From an uncultured Lachnospiraceae bacterium (GTDB lineage Bacteria > Bacillota > Clostridia > Lachnospirales > Lachnospiraceae), in contig CAJJNI010000032.1 of NCBI GenBank assembly GCA_905193085.1, forward strand, positions 1 to 16,061: a DNA stretch of 16,061 nucleotides, written 5' to 3'. The notes beneath the pieces are model-generated. The model made no database searches and was not told the origin of the DNA. It worked only from the letters and a program-made list of their open reading frames with translations. This document shows, piece by piece, positions 7,275 through 14,204 of this stretch (position 1 is the stretch's first letter; every line of letters begins with the position of its first letter). A program made the translations under genes and the position numbers.

Positions 7275-9002
7275 TTAAGCCTCCTTTTTCTGTGTCTGTG
7301 ATTCATAAATTTCTCTGTAAATATCACATGTTTTAAGCAGGTTTTCATGACTGTCAAAACCTGCAATTTTACCGTCATCAAGAACTATAATGCGGTCTGC
7401 ACCTGCAACAGAAGCAGCTCTTTGTGAAATAATGATAGTAGTACAGTGATTTTTAATTTCATATAATGCTTTTCTTAATTTTGCATCAGTTGCATAGTCG
7501 AGCGCAGAAGCACTGTCATCAAGAATAAGTATTGAAGGTTTTTTAACAAGGGCCCTTGCAATTGTAAATCTCTGTTTCTGACCACCTGAAAGATTTTGTC
7601 CACCCTGGCTTATTTTAAAATCAAGTCCTCCATCTTTGGAGTCTGTGATTTCCTTTGCCTGTGATATTGTAAGTGCTTCAAATAATTCTTCATCAGTGGC
7701 ATTTTCATTTCCCCATTTAAGATTTTCTCTTATTGAGCCTTTAAAAAGATTGGCATACTGTGGAACAATACCTACAAGCTTTCTTAATGAATTGAGTGAA
7801 TAGTTTTTAACATTAACATCATTGACAAATACATCCCCCTTTGTTGCATCGTAAAATCTTGGAATTAAATGTACAAGAGAAGTTTTTCCTGAACCTGTAC
7901 CTCCTATAATTCCAATCGTTTCATTTGGATTAATTTTAAAATCAAGATTGCTTAATGCATATTCATTACTTTCAGGATATGAAAAGTTTACATTTTTAAA
8001 TTCAATTGAAACACCTGATTCTGGTGATGCTTCTACCGGATTTTCAGGCTCTTTGATTGAGGTTTCAATTTCAAGTATATCTTTGATTCTGTTAGCGCAT
8101 GCTAACGATTTTGTAAATGTAATAATAAGGTTTACAAGCTTAATAAGCTCAACAAGAATCTGTGACATGTAATTTACGAGTGCAAGCACTTCACCTTTTG
8201 TAAGTATGCCCGTATCAACCTTATCTCCACCAATCCATAAAATAATTATGAGAGAAACATTTACAATTACATAAGTAAGAGGGTTTAAAACTGCTGAAAT
8301 TTTTCCGACAAATGACTGCAGGGTAAAAAGATTTTCAGCTTCGTTATTAAAAGATTTAATTTCCTCGTCCTGTCTGCAAAATGCCCGGATCTGACGGACC
8401 CCTGTAAGGTTTTCTCTTGTTTTTAAAAGTAATGTGTCAAGTTTTCCCTGTACTTTTTTATAGAGGGGAACACTTGATAACATAATTCCGAAAACTACTA
8501 CTGAAAGAAGCGGGATTGCAATTACAAATACAAGAGCGGCTTTTACATTTACTGTAAATGCCATTATCATTGCACCAAATACTATAAATGGCGAACGAAG
8601 GAAAAGTCTTAATACAAGATTTACACATGTCTGAACCTGGTTTACATCATTTGTAATTCTTGTAATTAAAGTTGATGTACCGATTTTATCAATTTCATAG
8701 TATGAAAAAGTGTTGATGTGTTTAAAAAGATGGCTTCTTAAATCTGTTGCAAAACCTACAGCGGCTTTTGCAGCAAAATACTGTGCGGTAAGTGAACAGG
8801 CAAGTCCTATAGCTGCTAAAAGAACAAGTATTCCGCCCATCTGAAAAATATAGCCTGTGTCTGCTGTAGAAATACCCTTATCTACAATGCGGGCAACTAT
8901 AAGTGGAACAATCAGCTCAAAGCTTGCTTCAAGCAATTTAAATAGAGGACTGATTATACACTCTTTTAAATAATTCTTTAAGTATTTTAGTAAATAAGTC
9001 AT
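7275..9002 (-). CDS. ABC exporter half-transporter, degenerate-site subunit
   Basis: This is a 575-aa half-transporter with six predicted N-terminal membrane helices and a C-terminal ATPase domain. Walker A is GGTGSGKT (367-374) and the signature is a canonical LSGGQ (471-475). The catalytic Glu after Walker B is replaced by Asp496 (ILDDSASALD), and the switch His is replaced by Gln527 (SQRAAS). These substitutions define the degenerate partner in heterodimeric exporters such as BmrC and TM287. It is the first gene of the operon, with AAGGAG 8 nt before ATG, a strong promoter and a roughly 115-nt leader. It pairs with the downstream gene, whose LSQGQ signature completes the degenerate site. 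Likely a drug or lipid-like substrate exporter; specificity is unknown. Confidence 0.92.
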   Translation of the reverse strand: MTYLLKYLKNYLKECIISPLFKLLEASFELIVPLIVARIVDKGISTADTGYIFQMGGILVLLAAIGLACSLTAQYFAAKAAVGFATDLRSHLFKHINTFSYYEIDKIGTSTLITRITNDVNQVQTCVNLVLRLFLRSPFIVFGAMIMAFTVNVKAALVFVIAIPLLSVVVFGIMLSSVPLYKKVQGKLDTLLLKTRENLTGVRQIRAFCRQDEEIKSFNNEAENLFTLQSFVGKISAVLNPLTYVIVNVSLIIILWIGGDKVDTGILTKGEVLALVNYMSQILVELIKLVNLIITFTKSLACANRIKDILEIETSIKEPENPVEASPESGVSIEFKNVNFSYPESNEYALSNLDFKINPNETIGIIGGTGSGKTSLVHLIPRFYDATKGDVFVNDVNVKNYSLNSLRKLVGIVPQYANLFKGSIRENLKWGNENATDEELFEALTISQAKEITDSKDGGLDFKISQGGQNLSGGQKQRFTIARALVKKPSILILDDSASALDYATDAKLRKALYEIKNHCTTIIISQRAASVAGADRIIVLDDGKIAGFDSHENLLKTCDIYREIYESQTQKKEA

Positions 9003-9049
9003 AACATATTCTCCTTGTAAAATTTGTCATCTATTTATTATGATGTCGT

Positions 9050-9117
9050 GGATAAAAGTCCCAAAGTCTTTCACCTGCCTATGAGTAAGCCCATGTGGGT
9101 TCAGACCTTTTGACCCT
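9050..9117 (-). ncRNA. Structured 5' leader of the ABC exporter operon (unidentified)
   Basis: From the promoter just upstream, transcription should start near 9117, giving about 115 nt of leader. GGGTCAAAAG (9107-9116) can pair with CTTTTATCC (9050-9058) over 9 bp with one bulged C, closing the element. Inside are a GTCT/AGAC helix, CCCA-CA-TGGG, and GCTTA-CTCA-TAGGC hairpins, as expected for a multi-branched RNA. There is no U-run, so it is not an intrinsic attenuator. I do not match it to a known riboswitch class. The pairing is visible; that it is a regulatory RNA is inferred. Confidence 0.4.
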
Positions 9118-9123
9118 TGCATC

Positions 9124-9153
9124 ATTATATCACTGTATATATACAGGTGTCAA
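9124..9153 (-). promoter_or_regulatory. Strong promoter of the ABC operon with palindromic operator in the spacer
   Basis: On the minus strand TTGACA (9148-9153) and TATAAT (9124-9129) are both perfect consensus boxes, 18 bp apart. The spacer contains the perfect 14-bp palindrome CTGTATATATACAG (9133-9146). A repressor bound there would block RNA polymerase. Transporter-linked GntR/YtrA-, PadR- and MarR-type repressors use similar TGTA...TACA operators, but no regulator gene is in this window. The promoter is confident; the operator role is inferred. Confidence 0.8.
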
Positions 9154-9317
9154 AATTGTTTTATATAAGAGTATATAAATAATACTTTTAATATACTTAA
9201 CAGTTCAGTCCGTATCATTTATAAAGCCTTAGTTTTACCGGATTTTTAGGACTGTGTGCAGACTTTACATGGCATATCTTTTATTAAATACATAGTTTTT
9301 CATAAGAGTGCATAATT

Positions 9318-9334
9318 TATACTATCAGAGTATA
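9318..9334. repeat. Short inverted repeat ahead of the ylmC-type gene
   Basis: TATACT (9318-9323) and AGTATA (9329-9334) are perfect 6-bp inverted arms separated by 5 bases, ending just before the GGGAG ribosome binding site at 9336-9340. CATAATTTA at 9311-9319 resembles the -10 of a sporulation sigma factor, but I see no good -35. The rest of 9154-9317 is AT-rich, with no gene; CAGTCC (9206-9211) and GGACTG (9249-9254) are the only other complementary arms noted there. Confidence 0.35.
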
Positions 9335-9346
9335 TGGGAGTGGAAA

Positions 9347-9607
9347 ATGAGACTTTGGGATTTAAAGCAAAAAGAGGTCATAAATATGTGTGACTGCCGA
9401 AGACTTGGATGCGTGTGTGATTTGGGCATAAACTGCAAGACCGGCTGCATTGAAGTTTTAATAGTTCCGGGACCTGCAAGATTATGTGGTTTTTTAGGCA
9501 GGGAAATTGAATATGTTATACCGTGGAAATGTGTAAAACAGATTGGCGAGGATATAATACTTGTCGAGGTTGAAGTTGATAAAATTACGGAGAAATGTCA
9601 GTATTAA
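9347..9607 (+). CDS. ylmC: YlmC/YmxH family sporulation-associated PRC-barrel protein
   Basis: A small protein (86 aa from ATG 9347, with GGGAG 6 nt upstream) of the YlmC/YmxH family, found in spore formers and related to PRC-barrel domains. The N-terminus RLWDLKQKEVIN followed by the Cys-rich CDCRRLGCVCDLGINCKTGCIEVLIVPG and the tail IPWKCVKQIGEDIILVEVE fit that family. An upstream in-frame ATG at 9308 has no ribosome binding site and would add an unrelated N-terminus. Seven cysteines lie in the first 45 residues, more than usual for PRC-barrel folds, so metal binding or disulfides are possible. The biochemical role is unknown. It sits just before nrdR, a common clostridial arrangement, but nrdR has its own promoter. 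Confidence 0.85.
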   Translation: MRLWDLKQKEVINMCDCRRLGCVCDLGINCKTGCIEVLIVPGPARLCGFLGREIEYVIPWKCVKQIGEDIILVEVEVDKITEKCQY

Positions 9608-9611
9608 TTTC

Positions 9612-9640
9612 TTGACGGAATTAATTGGTGCGTATATACT
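9612..9640 (+). promoter_or_regulatory. Promoter of the nrdR-yqeG-aroE-aroK operon
   Basis: TTGACG (9612-9617) and TATACT (9635-9640) are one mismatch each from consensus and exactly 17 bp apart. They begin right after the stop of the preceding gene and lead to a leader of about 60 nt before nrdR. Confidence 0.75.
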
Positions 9641-9673
9641 TAAATGGGGAAACACCCTTTTGTTGTAACTGTA

Positions 9674-9692
9674 TGGCTTAAAAATCAAGCCA
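9674..9692 (+). other. Hairpin immediately before the nrdR ribosome binding site
   Basis: TGGCTT (9674-9679) and AAGCCA (9687-9692) form a perfect 6-bp stem with a 7-nt loop, 4 nt before the GGAGG Shine-Dalgarno (9697-9701). It leaves the RBS free and could stabilise the mRNA 5' region or help present the RBS. No NrdR-box pair of the ACAnnATATnTTGT type is evident nearby, so autoregulation is not supported. Confidence 0.45.
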
Positions 9693-9708
9693 AGAAGGAG
9701 GAAAAAGG

Positions 9709-10161
9709 ATGAAATGTCCATTTTGCAGCCGTGAAAATACAAGAGTAATAGATTCAAGACCGGCAGATGATAACTGTTCAATCCGCCGGAGAAGATTATG
9801 TGATGCATGCGGTAAAAGATTTACAACCTATGAGAAGGTTGAGACAATTCCGCTTGTTGTGATAAAGAAAGATAATACAAGACAGCAGTATGACCGCTCC
9901 AAGATAGAAGCAGGAGTTGTCAGGGCATGTTATAAAAGGCCTGTTTCTGTTGAACAGATGACAAAGCTTGTCGATGAAGTGGAGACAGAGGTTTTTAACA
10001 GAGAAGAAAAGGAAATTGCAAGCAGTGAAATTGGAGAACTTGTAATGGACAAGCTTAAAGATTTAGAGGCTGTTGCCTATGTAAGATTTGCATCAGTATA
10101 CCGTGAATTTAAAGATGTAAATACATTTATGGAAGAATTAAAAAATTTATTAGACAAATAG
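9709..10161 (+). CDS. nrdR: Transcriptional repressor NrdR
   Basis: NrdR represses ribonucleotide reductase genes by binding tandem NrdR boxes, its state being set by dATP/ATP bound in the ATP-cone. The 150-aa protein has the N-terminal zinc ribbon with Cys3, Cys6, Cys31 and Cys34 (CPFC...CDAC), the typical GKRFTTYEK segment, and an ATP-cone (about residues 49-139) starting VVIKKDNTRQQYDRSKI. The C-terminal YVRFASVYREFKDVNTFMEEL is family-standard. Full length with a strong GGAGG RBS. First gene of an operon with yqeG 12 nt downstream. No nrd genes are in the window. Confidence 0.97.
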   Translation: MKCPFCSRENTRVIDSRPADDNCSIRRRRLCDACGKRFTTYEKVETIPLVVIKKDNTRQQYDRSKIEAGVVRACYKRPVSVEQMTKLVDEVETEVFNREEKEIASSEIGELVMDKLKDLEAVAYVRFASVYREFKDVNTFMEELKNLLDK

Positions 10162-10173
10162 GAGAACTTAATA

Positions 10174-10692
10174 ATGTTTCAGAAGTTTTATCCGGACGAA
10201 TGGGTTGATTCTACTTATGTAATACCATTTGAGCAATATTATGAAAAAGGATACAGAGGAATTTTATTTGATATAGATAATACGCTTGTAAGACATGGAG
10301 AGCCTGCTACAAAAGAAGCAGAAGAACTATTTGAAAGACTTCATAAAATTGGCTTTTCAACATGTCTTATTTCAAATAATAAAAAAGAAAGAGTTGATTT
10401 ATTTACAGAAAATATTGATACTCACAGCATTTATAAAGCAGGCAAGCCTAAAATTGCCGGATATGAGAAGGCGATGGAGGAGATTGGCTGTAACAGAAAG
10501 AATACGCTTTTTGTCGGAGACCAGCTTTTTACAGATGTATGGGGCGCAAAAAGAACGGGAATATACAGTATTTTAGTTAAACCAATTCACCCAAAAGAAG
10601 AAATACAGATTGTGCTTAAGAGATATCTTGAAAAAATAGTGCTTGCAGAATATAAAAGACATATGAAAAAATCAGGCGTAAAGGAGAAATAG
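10174..10692 (+). CDS. yqeG: YqeG family HAD IIIA-type phosphatase
   Basis: A 172-aa HAD-superfamily phosphatase of the YqeG type. Motif I is DIDNTLV with nucleophile Asp33 and Asp35; motif II is SNN (Ser67); motif III Lys91 is in AGKPK; motif IV is GDQLFTD (115-121). The opening FYPDEWVDSTYVIPF is characteristic of the family. GGAG lies upstream of ATG 10174. The physiological substrate is not firmly established. In B. subtilis yqeG lies next to yqeH and aroD (shikimate dehydrogenase); here yqeH is missing and yqeG abuts aroE with a 2-nt gap. The C-terminal tail is highly basic (KRHMKKSGVKEK). Confidence 0.92.
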   Translation: MFQKFYPDEWVDSTYVIPFEQYYEKGYRGILFDIDNTLVRHGEPATKEAEELFERLHKIGFSTCLISNNKKERVDLFTENIDTHSIYKAGKPKIAGYEKAMEEIGCNRKNTLFVGDQLFTDVWGAKRTGIYSILVKPIHPKEEIQIVLKRYLEKIVLAEYKRHMKKSGVKEK

Positions 10693-10694
10693 TA

Positions 10695-11567
10695 ATGATA
10701 GAGAAGATAGATGGTTTAACCAGGCTGTGTGGTGTTATTGGAAACCCTATTGCTCACACATTTTCACCGCTCATACATAATACGATTGCAGGAAAATCAG
10801 GAGATAACCTTGTATATACAGCATTTAATGTGAAAGAAAATCTTGATGCGGCCATTAAAGGTGCGTATGCATTAAATATTTTAGGAATAAATATTACTGT
10901 TCCATATAAAAGCGAAGTTATGAAGTCGCTCGTTGATATAGATGAAGCTGCAAAAACAATTGGTGCAGTCAACACACTTGTACGGACTGATGGCGGTTAT
11001 AAAGGATATAATACCGATTATCTTGGACTTAAAAGAGCAATGGAAGATGATGGAATACAGATTAAATCAAAGCCTGTTCTTTTATTTGGTGCAGGTGGTG
11101 CGGCAAGGGCAGCAGCGTATCTTACAGGAAGCCTTGAGGCAAAAGAACTCTACATTATAAACCGTACTAAAGAAAAAGGACAGGTTCTTGCAGAAGATAT
11201 AAAAGAAATATTTGCAGGTTTTAAAGTAAGTGTGCTTGATTACAGTGAGTTAGACAGGCTCCCAAAACAGAAGTACACAGCAATTCAGACTACAAATGTA
11301 GGAATGTGGCCAGATACAGACAAATGTGTTTTAAATGATAATAATGTATATGAAATGATAGATATGGCGGTTGACATAATTTTCAATCCAGAAGAGACTG
11401 TATTTATGAAAAATGTTAAAAATAACGGTGGAATTGCTGTTAATGGCCTTAAAATGCTTTTATATCAGGGAATTATAGCTTATGAACTATGGAATGATAC
11501 AAATGTGTCAGCAAGCCTTGCAGAAGAAATTTATGAATTGATGAAAAAGGAGTTCATACACAGATGA
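10695..11567 (+). CDS. aroE: Shikimate dehydrogenase (NADP+)
   Basis: Reduces 3-dehydroshikimate to shikimate in aromatic amino-acid biosynthesis. The 290-aa protein has the substrate motif GNPIAHTFSPLIHN (Thr where most enzymes have Ser after His), catalytic Lys72 in INITVPYKSEV, Asn93 (GAVNTL), and catalytic Asp108 in GYNTDYLG. The nucleotide-binding loop is FGAGGAARAA (131-140), and the C-terminal GLKMLLYQG contributes Gln. The upstream AAGGAG lies within the end of yqeG. Its stop overlaps the aroK start by 4 nt (ATGA), so two consecutive shikimate-pathway enzymes are translationally coupled. The first Ser-to-Thr change is conservative and is not expected to abolish activity. Confidence 0.95.
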   Translation: MIEKIDGLTRLCGVIGNPIAHTFSPLIHNTIAGKSGDNLVYTAFNVKENLDAAIKGAYALNILGINITVPYKSEVMKSLVDIDEAAKTIGAVNTLVRTDGGYKGYNTDYLGLKRAMEDDGIQIKSKPVLLFGAGGAARAAAYLTGSLEAKELYIINRTKEKGQVLAEDIKEIFAGFKVSVLDYSELDRLPKQKYTAIQTTNVGMWPDTDKCVLNDNNVYEMIDMAVDIIFNPEETVFMKNVKNNGGIAVNGLKMLLYQGIIAYELWNDTNVSASLAEEIYELMKKEFIHR

Positions 11568-12067
11568 GCAATATTATTTTGATAGGTTTTATGGGAAGTG
11601 GCAAAACTTCCTGTGGAAAAGAGCTTTCCCGCATTCTGAATGTTGGTTTTTCCGACACAGATGAGATGATAGAACAGCAGCAGAACATGACTATTGCCGA
11701 TATTTTTGAAAAGCATGGAGAAGCCTATTTCAGAAAATTAGAGACAGAGCTTGTTGAGTCTCTTATTGGCACACAAATCGGAGTTTTGTCCGTCGGAGGC
11801 GGACTTGCAGTAACTAAAGGAAATGACATTCTTTTAAAAAAGCTTGGAATGGTTGTATATTTAAAGGCAGGAAAGGAATGTTTAATAAAGCGTCTTAAAG
11901 GAGATTCAAAAAGACCACTTCTTGCCGGTGGAAATCTTGAAGAAAAAATAACATCACTTATGAATGCAAGAGAAGAGAAATATATTGCAGCCGCTGATAT
12001 AGTTTTTGAGACAGAAAATATGTCAGTAAAAGAAGTTGCAGAGAAATTAAGTAAAATATGCCGGTAA
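11564..12067 (+). CDS. aroK: Shikimate kinase
   Basis: Phosphorylates shikimate to shikimate-3-phosphate using ATP. The 167-aa protein shows Walker A GFMGSGKTS (8-16), Asp31/Asp33 (DTDEMIE) for Mg and shikimate binding, Arg57 in YFRKLE, the GGG motif (78-80, SVGGGLAV), and lid Arg117 in KRPLL. Length and motifs are standard. Its ATG overlaps the aroE stop. It is the last gene of the nrdR-yqeG-aroE-aroK run; degenerate direct repeats follow, and no clear intrinsic terminator is seen. Confidence 0.95.
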   Translation: MSNIILIGFMGSGKTSCGKELSRILNVGFSDTDEMIEQQQNMTIADIFEKHGEAYFRKLETELVESLIGTQIGVLSVGGGLAVTKGNDILLKKLGMVVYLKAGKECLIKRLKGDSKRPLLAGGNLEEKITSLMNAREEKYIAAADIVFETENMSVKEVAEKLSKICR

Positions 12068-12175
12068 TTTGCAGTAATTAATAAATATATATCAGTAGAA
12101 TAAGTTACGGTAAATTATGAAATGTTTATCACTATAATAATTACAGTGAATTACGAAAAGTTTATCAGTAAAATT
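12068..12175 (+). repeat. Three degenerate 36-nt tandem direct repeats
   Basis: Units start near 12068, 12104 and 12140. The second and third (12104-12139 and 12140-12175) agree at 28 of 36 positions, sharing AATTAyGAAA and GTTTATCA blocks. The first is weaker and needs a 1-nt shift (CAGTAATTAATAAA, ATATATCAGTA). They fill nearly the whole gap between aroK and the aminopeptidase gene, ending just before its ribosome binding site. No ORF or GC-rich hairpin is present. Confidence 0.6.
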
Positions 12176-12197
12176 TATTAAAAAAGAAGGGTTTATT

Positions 12198-13268
12198 TTG
12201 ATAGTAGAAAAAGTAATTGATTTAATGAAAGAAAAAAAGCTTGATGCATTATTAGTAGCATCAATGTATAACTACCGTTATATAAGTGGTTTTACGGGAG
12301 ATACTGCATATTTGTATATTTCTGATAACAGAAGAGTTCTGCTTACGGATTCAAGATATACTACATGGGCGCGCTCAGAAGCAAAAGGCTTTGAAGTGGT
12401 AGAAGTTGATGCTCAAAATACTTATTCTGATATTGTAGGCAGGTATCTTGATGAAGATAAGGCTTCTAATATAGGTTTTGAGAATACACAGATGCTTTAC
12501 TGCGATGTAATTAAATTCAAAAATAAATCTAAGAATGTAGAATTTGTGGAGCTTGACGGTCAGTTAGATAAAATAAGACAGATAAAATCAGAAGCTGAGT
12601 TAAAGAAAATTGCAGAAGCTGAAAAAATAGGAGATAATGCATTTAAGCATATATTAAACTATATAAGAGAGGGATTAACCGAAGAAGAAGTTGCATTAGA
12701 GCTTGAGATGTATATGAGAAAAAACGGTGCGTCAAAATTAAGTTTTGAGACAATCGTTGCTTCTGGAACTAATTCAGCTATGCCGCATGCCACACCGGGA
12801 AAAAGAAAAATTACAAAGGGTGACTTTGTGACAATGGATTTTGGCTGTGTTTTCGAGGGTTATTGTTCCGATATGACAAGAACAATCTGCATCGGAAAAC
12901 CTGATGAAAAACAGAAGGAAATATATAACACTGTTTTAAAGGCGCAGACAGAATCAGTTAAAGCTTTATGTGCAGGAAAGACCGGTTCACAGATGGATAA
13001 AATTGCAAGAGACATAATAAGTGATGCCGGATATGGTAAATATTTCGGACATGCATTAGGACACAGCGTAGGTCTTTACATTCATGAAGAACCAAGACTC
13101 TCAGCAAGAGATAATTCAGTTCTGAAAGAAAATATGCTTGTAACAATTGAACCGGGAATTTATATTCCTGAATTTGGCGGTGTAAGAATAGAGGACCTTC
13201 TTGTAGTTAAAGATGGCGGCAGTCTTAATCTTACACATTCACCTAAAGAACTGATAATTGTTGATTAA
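12198..13268 (+). CDS. pepP: M24 family Xaa-Pro aminopeptidase (aminopeptidase P)
   Basis: A cytoplasmic metallopeptidase that removes an N-terminal residue preceding proline. The 356-aa protein has a creatinase N-terminal domain (about 1-125) and a pita-bread catalytic domain with all five metal ligands: Asp214 (MDFG), Asp225 (SDMTRT), His289 (GHALGHSVG), Glu318 (TIEPG) and Glu332 (VRIED), plus His197. The start is TTG at 12198, with GAAGG 6 nt upstream; no ATG gives a better N-terminus. Size and motifs match the short Xaa-Pro peptidase group (YqhT/PepQ-like). In many Firmicutes this gene precedes efp; here efp is absent and an unrecognised gene follows. Prolidase activity on dipeptides cannot be excluded. 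Confidence 0.92.
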   Translation: MIVEKVIDLMKEKKLDALLVASMYNYRYISGFTGDTAYLYISDNRRVLLTDSRYTTWARSEAKGFEVVEVDAQNTYSDIVGRYLDEDKASNIGFENTQMLYCDVIKFKNKSKNVEFVELDGQLDKIRQIKSEAELKKIAEAEKIGDNAFKHILNYIREGLTEEEVALELEMYMRKNGASKLSFETIVASGTNSAMPHATPGKRKITKGDFVTMDFGCVFEGYCSDMTRTICIGKPDEKQKEIYNTVLKAQTESVKALCAGKTGSQMDKIARDIISDAGYGKYFGHALGHSVGLYIHEEPRLSARDNSVLKENMLVTIEPGIYIPEFGGVRIEDLLVVKDGGSLNLTHSPKELIIVD

Positions 13269-13346
13269 ATTTTAATTTAAGTGGACAATGAGTAAAAAGT
13301 CAGTGCTTACACGAGAAGCTGGCAACTGTAGTAATAACTTGAAAAA

Positions 13347-13375
13347 TTGTAAAGTGAGTTTTTCGCAGTTAAAAT
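13347..13375 (+). promoter_or_regulatory. Possible promoter of the 161-aa exported protein gene
   Basis: TTGTAA (13347-13352) and TAAAAT (13370-13375) are spaced 17 bp apart, upstream of the gene starting at 13412. An imperfect stem (CAGTGCTT at 13301-13308 with AAGC and ACTG ending at 13328) precedes it without a U-run. Both boxes are only partial consensus matches. Confidence 0.45.
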
Positions 13376-13411
13376 ATAAAAGAAGATATAGTTAATAAAT
13401 GAGGCATGAAA

Positions 13412-13897
13412 ATGTTAATGAAAGATTTAAACAAAAAATATGTAAGTATAATTTTGAGTATATTGATTGCACTTACAGGCATTTGTATTGAAAAAAATAA
13501 TACAGATGTTTTCTTTTCATGCTTTAATGACAATATTCAGACATCTTATTTAAATGATAAAGAACCTTTCAACCATGATTTATCAGCAGAATATGATGCC
13601 GCAAAAGTTACGGTAATTCAGGCGAACCAGGTAATTACAACACCGGAACGTGAATGTCGTATAGAAGAAAATACAGCAAAAATTTTGCAGATATTTAAAA
13701 ATTCAGATGAAAGCAAAAAATCCTCCATAAAGGGCAGCAGTATGTCTGTTATAGCCAGAACAACACAGTTATCTGAATTGTGGTCTGTAATCATAAAGAA
13801 ATTTTTTATGCAGAATACCGTCTTTTCAAATGGAAAAGAAATGATAATATCCTACATGCATAATAAGGACGGAGATAAAGACAGAATCCATTTTTAA
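13412..13897 (+). CDS. Hypothetical exported or membrane-anchored protein
   Basis: I do not recognise this 161-aa protein. It has a basic N-terminus (KDLNKKY), then one hydrophobic segment VSIILSILIALTGICIE (about residues 10-26), then a polar, Lys/Asp/Ser-rich remainder. This fits a signal peptide or a single membrane anchor with the rest outside. It is not a lipoprotein by motif, as the Cys is preceded by Ile. The C-terminus is charged (MHNKDGDKDRIHF). ATG 13412 is preferred because GAGG (13401-13404) is 7 nt upstream; ATG 13406 is too close. Gene borders are moderately secure; the function is unknown. Confidence 0.7.
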   Translation: MLMKDLNKKYVSIILSILIALTGICIEKNNTDVFFSCFNDNIQTSYLNDKEPFNHDLSAEYDAAKVTVIQANQVITTPERECRIEENTAKILQIFKNSDESKKSSIKGSSMSVIARTTQLSELWSVIIKKFFMQNTVFSNGKEMIISYMHNKDGDKDRIHF

Positions 13898-14003
13898 CAT
13901 AAATTAAAAAATATAAGTTAAATAATTATGTAAATTAAGAATATTTGCTAAAACTTAATAATACATAGGAATAGTATAATTTAGTTAAAATGGAGGATAA
14001 ATT

Positions 14004-14174
14004 ATGGTTGAAAATATAGTAATAATAGTTATGCTTGTTATTGTTGTTGCTGCAGTTGCAGTTATTATGTTGTGGGAAAAGAAAACCAGTACAGACACAG
14101 GGGAACATGAAAGTGTACAGCAGGCAGACAGCAGTAATAAAACTGTAACAGTTAAAAAAGGGAAAAATGCATAA
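14004..14174 (+). CDS. Small single-pass membrane protein, 56 aa
   Basis: A short gene with GGAGG (13992-13996) 7 nt before ATG and a TATAAT (13975-13980) just upstream, though no good -35. The 56-aa product has a hydrophobic helix (IVIIVMLVIVVAAVAVIML, about residues 5-23) then a polar tail rich in Ser, Thr, Gln and Lys, ending KKGKNA. A strong convergent terminator follows at 14205-14264. It faces the oadG-like gene across that terminator. I see no family match. The strong RBS, clean stop and membrane helix argue that it is a genuine small protein. Confidence 0.65.
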   Translation: MVENIVIIVMLVIVVAAVAVIMLWEKKTSTDTGEHESVQQADSSNKTVTVKKGKNA

Positions 14175-14204
14175 AAAAAGGGAAGCTTACAGATAATATA
14201 AATC

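Noticed and set aside
5516..7381. The longer 621-aa version of the second ABC gene
   Set aside because: The extra N-terminal residues overlap the end of the partner gene and do not look like an exporter; the start at 7270 has GGAGG and gives the usual length.
9027..9128. A 32-codon minus-strand frame in the ABC leader beginning ATG ATG CAA, as a possible leader peptide
   Set aside because: Its ATG codons lie within or directly after the TATAAT box, upstream of the expected transcription start, and there is no ribosome binding site, so it should not be translated from this promoter.
9608..9708. NrdR-box autoregulatory sites ahead of nrdR
   Set aside because: No pair of the expected 16-bp palindromes is visible; only a small hairpin and a standard promoter.
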